DNA of 21,984 bases from an uncultured Flavobacteriales bacterium (GCA_946479985.1 CAMLIF010000063.1:1-21984); one strand, 5' to 3'; positions 6,693 to 14,674 are shown, counted from the stretch's first letter. The notes: generated by a model not told the origin, from the letters alone. Program-made: numbers and translations.

Positions 6693-8084
6693 ATGCGCGG
6701 AATTTTTACGCTTCTTTTCGTTTTCTTTGATTTCCTTGTAGCTTCAATAGCCTGGGGGTTCTTTTATTTCTTTCGCAAGACAGTTATTGAAGAAGTTCCC
6801 TTTGAATTGAATGCTACTTTTTGGAAAGGAACCATCATTGTTGCGATTGTTTGGGTGATTTTCTACACTATTCAGGGAACATATATAGATGTCCGCAGGT
6901 TGTACCGCTTGCGTATATTAAGCTACACCTTGTTCTCTTCGATCTTCGGCTGTATAATTCTATTCTTTGTTCTGCTCATTGATGATCAGGTTCAAACGTA
7001 CAAAGATTATTACCAGGCATTACTGACTCTTGTTGGTACTCATTTTGTTCTAACCATTTTCACACGGCTGATCCTCACAAGTATTGTCGTAAGACGAATT
7101 CATACCAATAAAGACGGGTTTAGAACTTTACTCATCGGAGGTTCAGACAAAGCAGTATCTATTTACAACGAAGTTCAGCAGCTTTCTCACAGCAGTGGAA
7201 ACCAGTTTGTCGGGTATGTAAACATTAATGGTGTAGATCGGTTACTTGAAGACAAATTACCCTACCTGGGGCATGTTGACAACCTGGAGAACATTCTCCA
7301 GGAACACGAGATTGAAGAAGTAATTATTGCTCTTGAAAGTACCGAACACGAAAAATTAAAAACAATCATCAGCAAAATCAATCACCACCACATTGTCATA
7401 AAAATTGCTCCGGACCTTTTCGATATTCTGGCGGGATCAGTGAAACTGAACAATATTTTCGGTGCCTTGCTTATGGAGGTAAATGAAGAGGTTATGCCCC
7501 CATGGCAGCGATTCATGAAACGGTTTATGGATGTATGCCTTTCACTGATCGCAATCATTCTTCTCATTCCTTTTTATATCATTTTCGCCATTTGTGTAAA
7601 GCTTTCGTCTAAAGGTCCAATTCTATTTCTCCAGGAACGAATAGGTTTAAACGGGAAATCATTCAAGATCATCAAGTTCAGGACTATGTTCGTGGATGCA
7701 GAGAAGCTCGGTCCGCAGCTTTCCAGCTCGAACGATCCGCGGATTACGCCAATCGGCCGGTTCATGCGCAAAGTACGGATCGATGAATTGCCCCAATTTT
7801 TCAATGTTCTGATCGGCGATATGTCGCTTGTTGGGCCAAGACCTGAACGTCAGTTTTTCATTGATCAAATCGTAAAAATTGAACCGCAGTTCATGGAGTT
7901 AACGAAAGTTCGTCCCGGAATTACATCCTGGGGACAAGTGAAATACGGTTACGCGGAAAACGTAGACCAAATGGTGCAGCGTATGAAATTCGACCTGCTT
8001 TATCTTAAGAACAGGACTATTGCACTCGACATCAAGATCATGCTTTATACGCTGATTATTGTTGTGAAAGGGAAAGGGAAATAG
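6693..8084 (+). CDS. Polyprenyl-phosphate sugar-1-phosphate transferase (exopolysaccharide initiation)
   Basis: A 463-residue membrane enzyme of the WbaP/WcaJ type. It should transfer a sugar-1-phosphate from a nucleotide sugar to undecaprenyl phosphate, the first step of a surface polysaccharide or O-glycan. Order of parts: four N-terminal membrane helices (within about 1-130), a CoA-binding-like Rossmann domain (about 145-250, with L-L-I-G-G-S-D-K-A), a re-entrant hydrophobic helix (about 277-302), then the catalytic domain with Q-E-R-I-G-L-N-G-K, K-F-R-T-M, R-I-D-E-L-P-Q-F-F-N-V-L and G-P-R-P-E-R. All hallmark residues are present and length is normal. The sugar is not predictable. No other glycosyltransferase is beside it in this window, so it is either a general initiator or an isolated locus. 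Confidence 0.93.
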   Translation: MRGIFTLLFVFFDFLVASIAWGFFYFFRKTVIEEVPFELNATFWKGTIIVAIVWVIFYTIQGTYIDVRRLYRLRILSYTLFSSIFGCIILFFVLLIDDQVQTYKDYYQALLTLVGTHFVLTIFTRLILTSIVVRRIHTNKDGFRTLLIGGSDKAVSIYNEVQQLSHSSGNQFVGYVNINGVDRLLEDKLPYLGHVDNLENILQEHEIEEVIIALESTEHEKLKTIISKINHHHIVIKIAPDLFDILAGSVKLNNIFGALLMEVNEEVMPPWQRFMKRFMDVCLSLIAIILLIPFYIIFAICVKLSSKGPILFLQERIGLNGKSFKIIKFRTMFVDAEKLGPQLSSSNDPRITPIGRFMRKVRIDELPQFFNVLIGDMSLVGPRPERQFFIDQIVKIEPQFMELTKVRPGITSWGQVKYGYAENVDQMVQRMKFDLLYLKNRTIALDIKIMLYTLIIVVKGKGK

Positions 8085-8085
8085 C

Positions 8086-8099
8086 TTCGACTTCGCTCA
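8086..8099. repeat. Short dispersed repeat TTCGACTTCGCTCA, copy 1
   Basis: TTCGACTTCGCTCA occurs here, two bases after the sugar transferase stop codon, and again exactly at 16548-16561, in both cases in an intergenic region at the end of a transcript-like unit. Confidence 0.65.
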
Positions 8100-8195
8100 G
8101 CTACCTTCACTTTCCCAAAGTACTGGCGACTCACTCAGTCACCCTATTTAATTGAGATTGGAAAATCGAATAATTGACAAAGACATTCAGCCTTT

Positions 8196-9623
8196 TCAAT
8201 TCTTTTTAAAGACTGCTATTGCCTCAATATGGCTTGTATGCGGAAATTGGTCAACCAAACTTACTTTTGTCATTTGATAACCGTTCTGCTGCAATGTATC
8301 TGCATCCCGTGCCTGAGTAGCCGGATTACATGAAATATAAACGATTGAAGCGGCATCCAGTGCAATTACTTTTAGCAATGTTTTCGGAGCAATTCCTGCT
8401 CGGGGCGGATCCAGGATAATTGTATCGATCTTACCTGCAAATTCAGGGTGGTGCTGCAGGAATTTTCCTACATCTGAAGCATAGAACTGAACATGGTTCA
8501 ATCCGTTGTTCTTTGCATTGCGTTTTGCATCTTCAATGGCTTCTTCTACAATATCAACTCCTACAATTTCCGACACATTGATTCGCTGCGCAACCAATTG
8601 GCCGATAGTTCCGGTTCCACAGAACAGATCCATGATTACTCCATTTTCAGAAGTATTCTCAACTACATAATCAATTGCCTTGGTATAAAGCAATTCAGCG
8701 CTTTTAGGATTCGTCTGAAAGAAGCTTTCCATGCTGATCTCGAAGTTCAGCCCAAGCAGATTCTCTACTACCACTTCAGCTCCGAAAAGCAAGGTACTTG
8801 TTCCGTTTTCAATCTTGGCTCTGTCAGCAACATTGTCGTTTACCGTATGCCATATTCCCGCCAATCGATTCCCTAACTTTTCCTTCAGGAACGAAACCAC
8901 TTTTTCAGTATCGAAGTGCTCTATTCCATCAGAACTCGTAACAAAATGCAGGAGTAACTGATCCTGGTGAAACGATTTGCGGACTACAATATGACGGAAA
9001 AAACCGGTTTTCTTCGGCGGATGCCATGCGGGCAGGTTAAAGCTGTGAAGCAGTTTTCGGAGTTCCGGCAAAATGGTTTCCCATTGTTCATCAAACAAAC
9101 CACTCGGCTTGTTTAGACTTTCCACTTTCCACCAGGTTCCTCTTCGCTTGAAACCAAGCGCGAATGCATCATCCTTCTCCTCGTTTGTTTCTAAATCGTG
9201 TTCAATGGAAGAAAAACTGTATTCCATTTTATTACGGTAGAAATACGGATCCGGAGCTGAAATAAACTCATCGAAAATCTCTTCTGAATTCCGGATATTA
9301 CCCAATTTGCGATAAACATCCAGGGTATTTTTTTTCTTGTATTTCTGCTGTTCCTCAATAGGGACAAAGATGTAGGGTGCACCTGAAATTTCCTGGTAAG
9401 GAAGCTCAACTTCAACAGGCGAACGTTCCAATACTTCAACCAGTTTACATTCGGCATGACGCTTTCTTTTCTTGTCTACACGCGCGCGAACTTTTTGTCC
9501 GGGAAACGTATTTTCAACGAAAACGATAAAATCGCCATCCTCCGTTTTTAAGCGAGCAAGACCTTGTCCACCAAAAGCTAAATCTTCGATGACAACTTCA
9601 ATAATTTCATTACGATGAACCAC
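8196..9623 (-). CDS. rlmD: 23S rRNA (uracil-C5)-methyltransferase, RlmD/RumA type
   Basis: A 475-residue SAM-dependent RNA methyltransferase of the TrmA/RlmC/RlmD family. An N-terminal TRAM RNA-binding domain (about 1-65, with D-L-A-F-G-G-Q-G-L-A-R) is followed by the central domain and a Rossmann methyltransferase with M-D-L-F-C-G-T-G-T-I-G, L-D-P-P-R-A-G and the catalytic Y-I-S-C-N-P-A-T (Cys432). E. coli RlmD has a four-Cys iron-sulphur site after the TRAM domain; here the matching region (G-A-P-Y-I-F-V-P-I-E-E-Q-Q-K-Y) has no Cys, so the cluster is probably absent. It starts 24 bases after lpxA ends and is likely the last gene of the lipid A operon. Which uridine is modified cannot be told, so the symbol is a family-level call. 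Confidence 0.88.
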   Translation of the reverse strand: MVHRNEIIEVVIEDLAFGGQGLARLKTEDGDFIVFVENTFPGQKVRARVDKKRKRHAECKLVEVLERSPVEVELPYQEISGAPYIFVPIEEQQKYKKKNTLDVYRKLGNIRNSEEIFDEFISAPDPYFYRNKMEYSFSSIEHDLETNEEKDDAFALGFKRRGTWWKVESLNKPSGLFDEQWETILPELRKLLHSFNLPAWHPPKKTGFFRHIVVRKSFHQDQLLLHFVTSSDGIEHFDTEKVVSFLKEKLGNRLAGIWHTVNDNVADRAKIENGTSTLLFGAEVVVENLLGLNFEISMESFFQTNPKSAELLYTKAIDYVVENTSENGVIMDLFCGTGTIGQLVAQRINVSEIVGVDIVEEAIEDAKRNAKNNGLNHVQFYASDVGKFLQHHPEFAGKIDTIILDPPRAGIAPKTLLKVIALDAASIVYISCNPATQARDADTLQQNGYQMTKVSLVDQFPHTSHIEAIAVFKKN

Positions 9624-9647
9624 TACTAAGTATTTTGGGAAGTTCTG

Positions 9648-10424
9648 TTATATCATTCCTCGAATAACACCTTTATCAGATGCATCGATAAATCCTAAAA
9701 TTTGAGTACGCAGCGGTGTTTCAGGCATTGTTTCCTTCACCGCTTCAATACCTTTAGACATATTGTTGTTCTGAACGTAGATAATGCGATAGATGTCTTC
9801 TATTTCGCGCACCTGCTCATCTGTAAAACCTCTGCGACGTAAGCCAACGGAGTTAACACCTGCATAAGTAAGCGGCTCACGGGCACACTTCACAAATGGA
9901 GGAACATTTTTACGGATCAGCGATGCACCTGCAATAAACGCGTGTGCTCCAACAGTCATAAACTGCTGCGAAGCCACCATTCCTTCGAGAATAGCGAAAT
10001 CTTCAATTGTTACGTGGCCCGAAAGCCCGACATAACTTGCAAGAATAACGTTGTTACCAATAAAGCAATCATGTGCAATATGAACATAAGTCATCAACAA
10101 GCAATTGTCTCCGATCTTCGTTTTCAACCGGTCTGAAGTACCACGGTGAATGGTTACGCATTCACGGATAACTGTTCTGTTACCGATTTCAACCGTTGTG
10201 TATTCTCCACCGAATTTCAGATCCTGAGGAATTACACCGATAACCGCACCGGGAAAGATCTCACAATTTTCACCGATTCTCGTTCCCGGATAAATAGTAA
10301 CATTCGGATGAATTTTAGTACCGGCACCAATCACAACATCGTCATAAATGGTCGTAAACGATTCAACCGTTACATTTTCTCCCAATTGTGCGCCGGGAGC
10401 AATTTGTGCCAATTTACTTATCAT
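9648..10424 (-). CDS. lpxA: Acyl-ACP:UDP-N-acetylglucosamine O-acyltransferase
   Basis: First enzyme of lipid A synthesis: moves a 3-hydroxyacyl chain from ACP to the 3-OH of UDP-GlcNAc in the cytoplasm. The 258-residue length is standard. The N-terminal two thirds are hexapeptide repeats of a left-handed beta helix (I-G-A-G-T-K-I-H-P-N-V-T-I and so on). H-I-A-H-D-C at 115-120 holds the catalytic base His118 (E. coli His125). The C-terminal part is helical with G-L-R-R-R-G-F. It overlaps lpxC-fabZ by 4 bases (ATGA), typical of translational coupling, in the order lpxD, lpxC-fabZ, lpxA known from Bacteroidota. Confidence 0.97.
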   Translation of the reverse strand: MISKLAQIAPGAQLGENVTVESFTTIYDDVVIGAGTKIHPNVTIYPGTRIGENCEIFPGAVIGVIPQDLKFGGEYTTVEIGNRTVIRECVTIHRGTSDRLKTKIGDNCLLMTYVHIAHDCFIGNNVILASYVGLSGHVTIEDFAILEGMVASQQFMTVGAHAFIAGASLIRKNVPPFVKCAREPLTYAGVNSVGLRRRGFTDEQVREIEDIYRIIYVQNNNMSKGIEAVKETMPETPLRTQILGFIDASDKGVIRGMI

Positions 10425-11824
10425 TCCGTCTTGTCTTTGATAACTTGCGCAAGCATTTCAGCTTCCATAACCACTTTTCCATTCACAAATGCCTGTCCTG
10501 CCATGTGTACCAATCCTCTACGGATAGGAGAAATCAATCTCAATTCAAACACCAATGTATCGCCGGGCAAAACTTTCTGTTTGAACTTCACATTGTCAAT
10601 CTTCATGAAGTATGTAGAGTACAAATGCGGGTCTTCTACTTTGCTCAGCGCGAAAATTCCCCCAACCTGGGCTGTTGCTTCAATTTGAAGAACTCCCGGA
10701 AATACCGGGTTCCCGGGAAAATGCCCCTCGAACATCGGCTCATTCATTGTTACGTTTTTTACGCCTACAATGTGCTCATCGCCAATTTCCATTACTTTGT
10801 CGACCAACAGAAACGGGTAGCGGTGCGGAAGCATTTTTTCAATGTCGTTGATATTGTAAAGCGGGTCTTTTGTCAAATCGAACTCTCTACCTGCTTTCTC
10901 CTGCTTTTTAATCTGATCTTTCAACACTTTCGCAAAACGCGTATTTCCGGAATGTCCGGGACGTGCCGCTAAGAAATGTGCTTTGATAGGGCGACCAACC
11001 AAAGCCAAATCACCAACAATATCTAATAATTTATGACGAGCAGGCTCGTTTTCAAATTTCATTTTGATGCTGTTCAAAACACCAATTCCGTCGTAATTAA
11101 CCGAAAGTGTGTCTTTTCCAAGCATTTTTGCCAAACGATCCAATTCTTCCTGTTTTACGTCGTTGCGCTCAACCAATACAATTGCATTGTCTAAATCGCC
11201 GCCTTTGATCAGGTTATTAGCCGCCAGGAATTCTAATTCTCTCAGGAAACAAAACGTTCTGCAAGGCGCAATCTGATTTTCAAATTCCGCTATCTGGAAC
11301 ATACTTGCGTGCTGTGTTCCAAGTGCAGGAGAATTGTAATCAACCATTACAGTAACACGGTAATGATCATCCGGAACGGCTAAAAACTCAATTCCTTTTT
11401 CAGTATCTTCCCACTTAAGGTTCTCGTTCAACTCAAAATAATCGCGCTCAGCGTTTTGCTCTGCATATCCAACCCGGACAATTTCTTTCACAAACGGAAG
11501 AGAGCTTCCATCCATAATTGGAATTTCGGGACCTGTTAACGTTATCAGCGCATTATCAACCTGCATTCCGTAAAGGGCAGCAAGCACATGTTCTGTTGTA
11601 TATACTTTTGCACCGTTAGCTTCAAGCGTTGTTCCGCGATCGGTTGAAACTACCAAATCAGCGTCTGCTTTAATGATCGGTTGATTCTCAAGATCGATAC
11701 GCTGAAATTTGTAGCCGTGGTTATCGGCAGCCGGATGAATGGTCATTGTAACCGCTTCTCCTGTATGGAGTCCAACTCCATTAAATTCAATTGCTTCCTT
11801 AAGGGTGCGTTGTTTGTCTGACAT
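10421..11824 (-). CDS. lpxC-fabZ: Bifunctional LpxC-FabZ (UDP-3-O-acyl-GlcNAc deacetylase / 3-hydroxyacyl-ACP dehydratase)
   Basis: A 467-residue fusion. Residues 1 to about 305 are LpxC, the zinc deacetylase that commits to lipid A: T-E-H-V-L-A-A-L with His79, H-K-L-L-D-I-V-G-D with His264 and Asp268 (the three zinc ligands), and the downstream His291. After a charged linker (about 300-318) residues 320-467 are FabZ, the hotdog dehydratase of fatty acid elongation: L-P-H-R-Y-P-F-L-L-V-D and G-H-F-P-G-N-P-V-F-P-G-V-L-Q-I-E-A with the catalytic His368 and Glu382, 14 residues apart as in other FabZ. This fusion is well known in Bacteroidota and ties lipid A and fatty acid flux together. It starts 4 bases after lpxD ends. 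Confidence 0.97.
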   Translation of the reverse strand: MSDKQRTLKEAIEFNGVGLHTGEAVTMTIHPAADNHGYKFQRIDLENQPIIKADADLVVSTDRGTTLEANGAKVYTTEHVLAALYGMQVDNALITLTGPEIPIMDGSSLPFVKEIVRVGYAEQNAERDYFELNENLKWEDTEKGIEFLAVPDDHYRVTVMVDYNSPALGTQHASMFQIAEFENQIAPCRTFCFLRELEFLAANNLIKGGDLDNAIVLVERNDVKQEELDRLAKMLGKDTLSVNYDGIGVLNSIKMKFENEPARHKLLDIVGDLALVGRPIKAHFLAARPGHSGNTRFAKVLKDQIKKQEKAGREFDLTKDPLYNINDIEKMLPHRYPFLLVDKVMEIGDEHIVGVKNVTMNEPMFEGHFPGNPVFPGVLQIEATAQVGGIFALSKVEDPHLYSTYFMKIDNVKFKQKVLPGDTLVFELRLISPIRRGLVHMAGQAFVNGKVVMEAEMLAQVIKDKTE

Positions 11825-11828
11825 AAGC

Positions 11829-12875
11829 TTAATCTTGCTTTTTATCCAAAGATTTTATTTTCTGATCTAATTCATTCAATTTCTGAAGAATGAACGGTAA
11901 TTTTCTGAAGCCAAAATAAGATTTTTTGAAATCATCTATCGAAATTCCGGGTGAGCCCATAAGCGTATCCGGTTTTTTCACGCTGCTCGGAATTCCTGAT
12001 TGCGCAACAATCTTAGTTCCGTCGGCAATGGTTAAGTGACCACTGATTCCGGCTTGTCCGCCAACCATTACGTGTTTCCCGATTTTTGCAGAACCTGCAA
12101 CACCAACCTGGGCTGCCATTGCGGAATGTTCACCTATTTCAACATTATGAGCCAGGTGTACGAGATTATCTATTTTAACGCCTTTGCGAATAATCGTAGA
12201 ACCCATGGTGGCGCAATCAATAGTGGTATTAGCACCAATTTCCACATCATCTTCAATAATTACATTTCCGATTTGCGGAACTTTGGAGAAAACTCCTTTT
12301 TCATCCGGGGCAAATCCGAAACCATCACTTCCAACCACAACTCCCGCATGAATAATACAGCGATCTCCAATTATAGAATTGGAATAAATTTTTGCGCCTG
12401 CGAACAGGGTTGTATCGTTACCGATGATTACATTGTCGCCAATATAAACATTCGGGTAAATAGTTACATTATTTCCAACTTTAGCTCCCTCACCAATGTA
12501 TGCAAAAGCAGCCAAATACAATCCTTCTCCAACTACGGCTGTTTCAGCAATGAATGAAGGCTGCTCAATCTTGGGCGCTTTCTTGTTCATTTGCCCGTAC
12601 AAATCGAGCAAACGTGCAAAACAGGCATAAGCATCTTCTACTTTCACCAAAGTCAATGTGTCAGGAAGCGGTTTTGCAGGTTCAAATGCATTATTAACGA
12701 TGCAGATGCTGGAACCGGTAGAATAGATAAATTCTTCGTACTTAGGATTTGAAAGAAACGACAGTGAGCCGGCAACACCTTCTTCGATTTTTGCCAATCC
12801 CGTTACTGTTACGTCAGGATTTCCAACTACTTGGCCGTTTAAAAGGCCCGCGATTTGTGATGCAGAAAATTCCAT
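11829..12875 (-). CDS. lpxD: UDP-3-O-(3-hydroxyacyl)glucosamine N-acyltransferase
   Basis: Third step of lipid A synthesis, N-acylating UDP-3-O-acyl-glucosamine. 348 residues. The N-terminal uridine-binding domain (about 1-100, with [10 protein letters not shown] and S-F-L-S-N-P-K-Y) precedes a long hexapeptide-repeat beta helix; [11 protein letters not shown] at 238-248 holds the catalytic His243. The C-terminal helix ends in a lysine-rich tail. It is the first gene of the envelope operon. A TACATTTG box on the minus strand at 12880-12887 ends only four bases before the ATG, so a message from it would be nearly leaderless. Confidence 0.96.
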   Translation of the reverse strand: MEFSASQIAGLLNGQVVGNPDVTVTGLAKIEEGVAGSLSFLSNPKYEEFIYSTGSSICIVNNAFEPAKPLPDTLTLVKVEDAYACFARLLDLYGQMNKKAPKIEQPSFIAETAVVGEGLYLAAFAYIGEGAKVGNNVTIYPNVYIGDNVIIGNDTTLFAGAKIYSNSIIGDRCIIHAGVVVGSDGFGFAPDEKGVFSKVPQIGNVIIEDDVEIGANTTIDCATMGSTIIRKGVKIDNLVHLAHNVEIGEHSAMAAQVGVAGSAKIGKHVMVGGQAGISGHLTIADGTKIVAQSGIPSSVKKPDTLMGSPGISIDDFKKSYFGFRKLPFILQKLNELDQKIKSLDKKQD

Positions 12876-12879
12876 TGAA

Positions 12880-12887
12880 CAAATGTA
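12880..12887 (-). promoter_or_regulatory. Candidate -7 box for the lpxD operon
   Basis: TACATTTG fits TAnnTTTG. With the usual spacing the RNA would start within a base or two of the lpxD ATG. No TTG at the right distance for a -33 element, so this is tentative; the operon may instead be read from further upstream. Confidence 0.35.
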
Positions 12888-12934
12888 ATAAAATGATTAA
12901 CTGGGAAGCGCTATTTTGTAGTACTTATCAACAG

Positions 12935-13642
12935 TTAGTGTTTCGTAATATCGAGTGTATCTATCGAATCAAAGCTTTCGATGGTAACGTGCTCCTCGAA
13001 CCAGTAACTAGATGCATGAACTACCTGATTGGTTGGAGTTGTGAAAATAATTTTTTGAATCGGATAAGGTTTATCCATCAAACGGGAAGCAGCAAAATCA
13101 ATTCGACCATTCTTTTTCAGGTAATACATTACTTTTTTAGAATCGTCTAATTTCAGTTTTTCCTTTTCTTCGTTAAAGCTCTTATCGGTTTCTTTCAGGA
13201 AGATCAGATTGTCGACCAGAGGAAACCGGATCATACGCCCTGTTCCTTCTTTTGTATTTCTAACTTCTTCAATGGTTCCTTTCGGAATAACCACTTCGGA
13301 AATAAATGTTTCGTTTGGAAGTGTAAACCACAATTTGACTTCTTTTCCACGAATTTCTTTGGTGATTTCGTATACTTTCGGATTGCCATGGGTATTACTG
13401 GCTCCAATATTCAAATCGCCATCATTCAAAAACTGGACAATTTCTTTATCGGAGATATTCAGCTTGTCATAAGCTTTCTGATCTTTCTCGGAAACAACCA
13501 AAATACGGCCAAGAATAGTGTTCTTTACCCGACTTCCAGGCAGCCACGAACAACCCCTGTTATCGAAAAAGAAGATTACGAAGATTAGTCCTAAACCAAA
13601 CCCGATTCCGTAATATTTCAGCCGTTTAAGGAAATTTTTCAT
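12935..13642 (-). CDS. Membrane-anchored protein, DUF4258-like N-terminal region
   Basis: A 235-residue protein with a basic N-terminus (M-K-N-F-L-K-R-L-K-Y-Y) and one membrane helix (about 12-27) followed by N-R-G-C-S-W-L-P-G-S-R-V. The N-terminal part, with L-G-R-I-L, a helix ending in F-L-N-D-G-D-L-N-I-G-A-S-N-T and then K-V-Y-E-I, recalls the Bacteroidota family annotated DUF4258; this is from memory, not a search. Residues about 130-235 form an extra part I cannot place. No catalytic motif is visible. It lies 59 bases upstream of lpxD on the same strand, but has its own promoter-like box and a hairpin repeat behind it. Function unknown. Confidence 0.65.
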   Translation of the reverse strand: MKNFLKRLKYYGIGFGLGLIFVIFFFDNRGCSWLPGSRVKNTILGRILVVSEKDQKAYDKLNISDKEIVQFLNDGDLNIGASNTHGNPKVYEITKEIRGKEVKLWFTLPNETFISEVVIPKGTIEEVRNTKEGTGRMIRFPLVDNLIFLKETDKSFNEEKEKLKLDDSKKVMYYLKKNGRIDFAASRLMDKPYPIQKIIFTTPTNQVVHASSYWFEEHVTIESFDSIDTLDITKH

Positions 13643-13661
13643 TTACATTTTTTTTCGGTTG

Positions 13662-13669
13662 CAAAAATA
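13662..13669 (-). promoter_or_regulatory. Candidate -7 box for the DUF4258-like gene
   Basis: TATTTTTG on the minus strand matches TAnnTTTG, giving RNA start near 13658 and a leader of about 16 bases. The expected -33 region falls inside the 13672-13723 hairpin repeat. Confidence 0.45.
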
Positions 13670-13671
13670 GT

Positions 13672-13723
13672 CAAAAATGTAGGGACAAGTCACGACTTGT
13701 CCCTACATGTCCGTACATTTTTG
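13672..13723. repeat. Nested inverted repeat
   Basis: An inner perfect 14-bp inverted repeat, TGTAGGGACAAGTC (13678-13691) with GACTTGTCCCTACA (13694-13707), is separated by only two bases. It is enclosed by a second pair, CAAAAATGTA (13672-13681) and TACATTTTTG (13714-13723), which competes for the same TGTA bases. There is no U run directly after either arm, so it is not a simple terminator. It looks like a dispersed REP/MITE-type element between trxA and its neighbour. Confidence 0.75.
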
Positions 13724-13732
13724 GCGTTATAG

Positions 13733-13771
13733 CACAAAAAAAAGTCCTTATCGAATAGATAAGGACTTTTT
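13733..13771 (-). terminator. Intrinsic terminator of trxA
   Basis: Stem of 12 bp (13741-13752 with 13758-13769), five-base loop GAATA, and a run of eight T on the minus strand after it. It lies about 20 bases past the trxA stop. The A/T flanks are symmetrical enough that it may also act in the other direction. Confidence 0.9.
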
Positions 13772-13789
13772 CAAAAATATTTTTTTGAA

Positions 13790-14107
13790 TTAAATCAATG
13801 CATCCAATTTGGCAGTCAATTGATTTTTTGGAACTGCACCTACAGATTTATCTGCAATCTCACCTCCTTTAACAAAAAGAACTGTTGGAATATTTCTGAT
13901 CCCGAATTGTCCTGCAACAACCGGATTTAAATCTACATTTACTTTTCCGATTACTGCTTTTCCTTCGTATTCAGTTGCCATTTCTTCGATAATCGGAGTC
14001 AGCATTCTACATGGTCCACACCATTCTGCCCAAAAATCTACTACTACCGGTTTGTCTGACTTCAACACTAATTCCTCGAAATTCGCGTCTGTTATTTCTA
14101 ATGCCAT
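13790..14107 (-). CDS. trxA: Thioredoxin
   Basis: A 105-residue cytoplasmic disulphide reductant. The active site W-C-G-P-C lies at 29-33 (Cys30, Cys33), preceded by F-W-A-E, with the buried Asp24 in V-V-V-D-F and the cis-proline in R-N-I-P-T (Pro74). Length and motif order are those of classical thioredoxin 1. It has its own well-formed promoter (TTG at 14168-14170, TAACTTTG at 14142-14149) and terminator (13733-13771), so it is probably a monocistronic, strongly expressed gene, although the upstream operon points the same way. Confidence 0.97.
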   Translation of the reverse strand: MALEITDANFEELVLKSDKPVVVDFWAEWCGPCRMLTPIIEEMATEYEGKAVIGKVNVDLNPVVAGQFGIRNIPTVLFVKGGEIADKSVGAVPKNQLTAKLDALI

Positions 14108-14141
14108 AATTTGTTGTTTTATAAAGTGACTTTCGCCAACC

Positions 14142-14170
14142 CAAAGTTAATTTAAAATTCTTCTACTCAA
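14142..14170 (-). promoter_or_regulatory. Promoter of trxA
   Basis: On the minus strand TTTTG (ending at 14168), an 18-base spacer, then TAACTTTG (14149 to 14142). This fits both parts of the Bacteroidota consensus (TTG at -33, TAnnTTTG at -7). RNA would start near 14138, giving a leader of about 31 bases. It is the clearest promoter in the window. Confidence 0.7.
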
Positions 14171-14188
14171 AATTTCGACCAAAACAAT

Positions 14189-14674
14189 TTACACCGTCAG
14201 CTTGTCATGCTGAACACTTAAACGCTTCATTGTTTTTTGATTTTCTGTCTCCAAACAGTAGAAATAAATGCCATTCTCCAGCGTAGAACTGTCAAATCTG
14301 ACGATATGTCCGCCGCTATTAACTACTTCATCTTTCAGAACTTGCAATACTTCCAATGTCCGGTTCAAAATACTAAATTTCACTTTCCGGGATTCTTCAA
14401 TTGTAAAATAGAACTCCAGCTCACCGGAAACAACAGTGGTTTCCAACTCAAATAGTTTAGCGTACTTTTTCTGATCAATGTGTCCTTTACTAAAACGCTT
14501 GATAATTCCTTTGTAGAGCAGGTAGAAAAATAAAAAACCGGCTAATCCGAATATAATCGAGTGCAGATAACGTTCAGCTCCTAATCTGCTTATATCCTGG
14601 TTCATCCGGTAAATAGAGAATGAAACAAGTACCATACTCAGACACAATGCGATAATTTGTCCTTTTCTTGTCAT
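14189..14674 (-). CDS. Two-helix membrane protein with T9SS sorting-domain-like C-terminus
   Basis: A 161-residue protein with two membrane helices (about 5-22 and 37-57) and a soluble C-terminal part (about 81-156). That part has strand order and spacing like the FlgD/Por-secretion type A C-terminal domain: G-E-L-E-F-Y-F-T-I, R-K-V-K-F-S-I-L-N, then S-G-G-H-I-V-R-F-D, then L-E-N-G-I-Y-F-Y-C-L, then M-K-R-L-S-V. In type IX secretion cargo this domain follows a cleavable signal peptide on a large protein; here it follows a membrane anchor and little else, so it is unlikely to be cargo. The function is unknown. Its ATG overlaps the DUF493 stop by 4 bases (ATGA), placing it at the end of the terC operon. 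Confidence 0.7.
   Translation of the reverse strand: MTRKGQIIALCLSMVLVSFSIYRMNQDISRLGAERYLHSIIFGLAGFLFFYLLYKGIIKRFSKGHIDQKKYAKLFELETTVVSGELEFYFTIEESRKVKFSILNRTLEVLQVLKDEVVNSGGHIVRFDSSTLENGIYFYCLETENQKTMKRLSVQHDKLTV

Noticed and set aside
8100..8195. Terminator between the convergent sugar transferase and rlmD-like genes
   Set aside because: Only a weak stem with a mismatch (GGCGACT and AGTCACC near 8124-8142) and no T run on either strand.
10146..10972. Two overlapping plus-strand frames of 180 and 194 codons
   Set aside because: Antisense shadows of lpxA and lpxC-fabZ, which carry complete catalytic motifs on the other strand.
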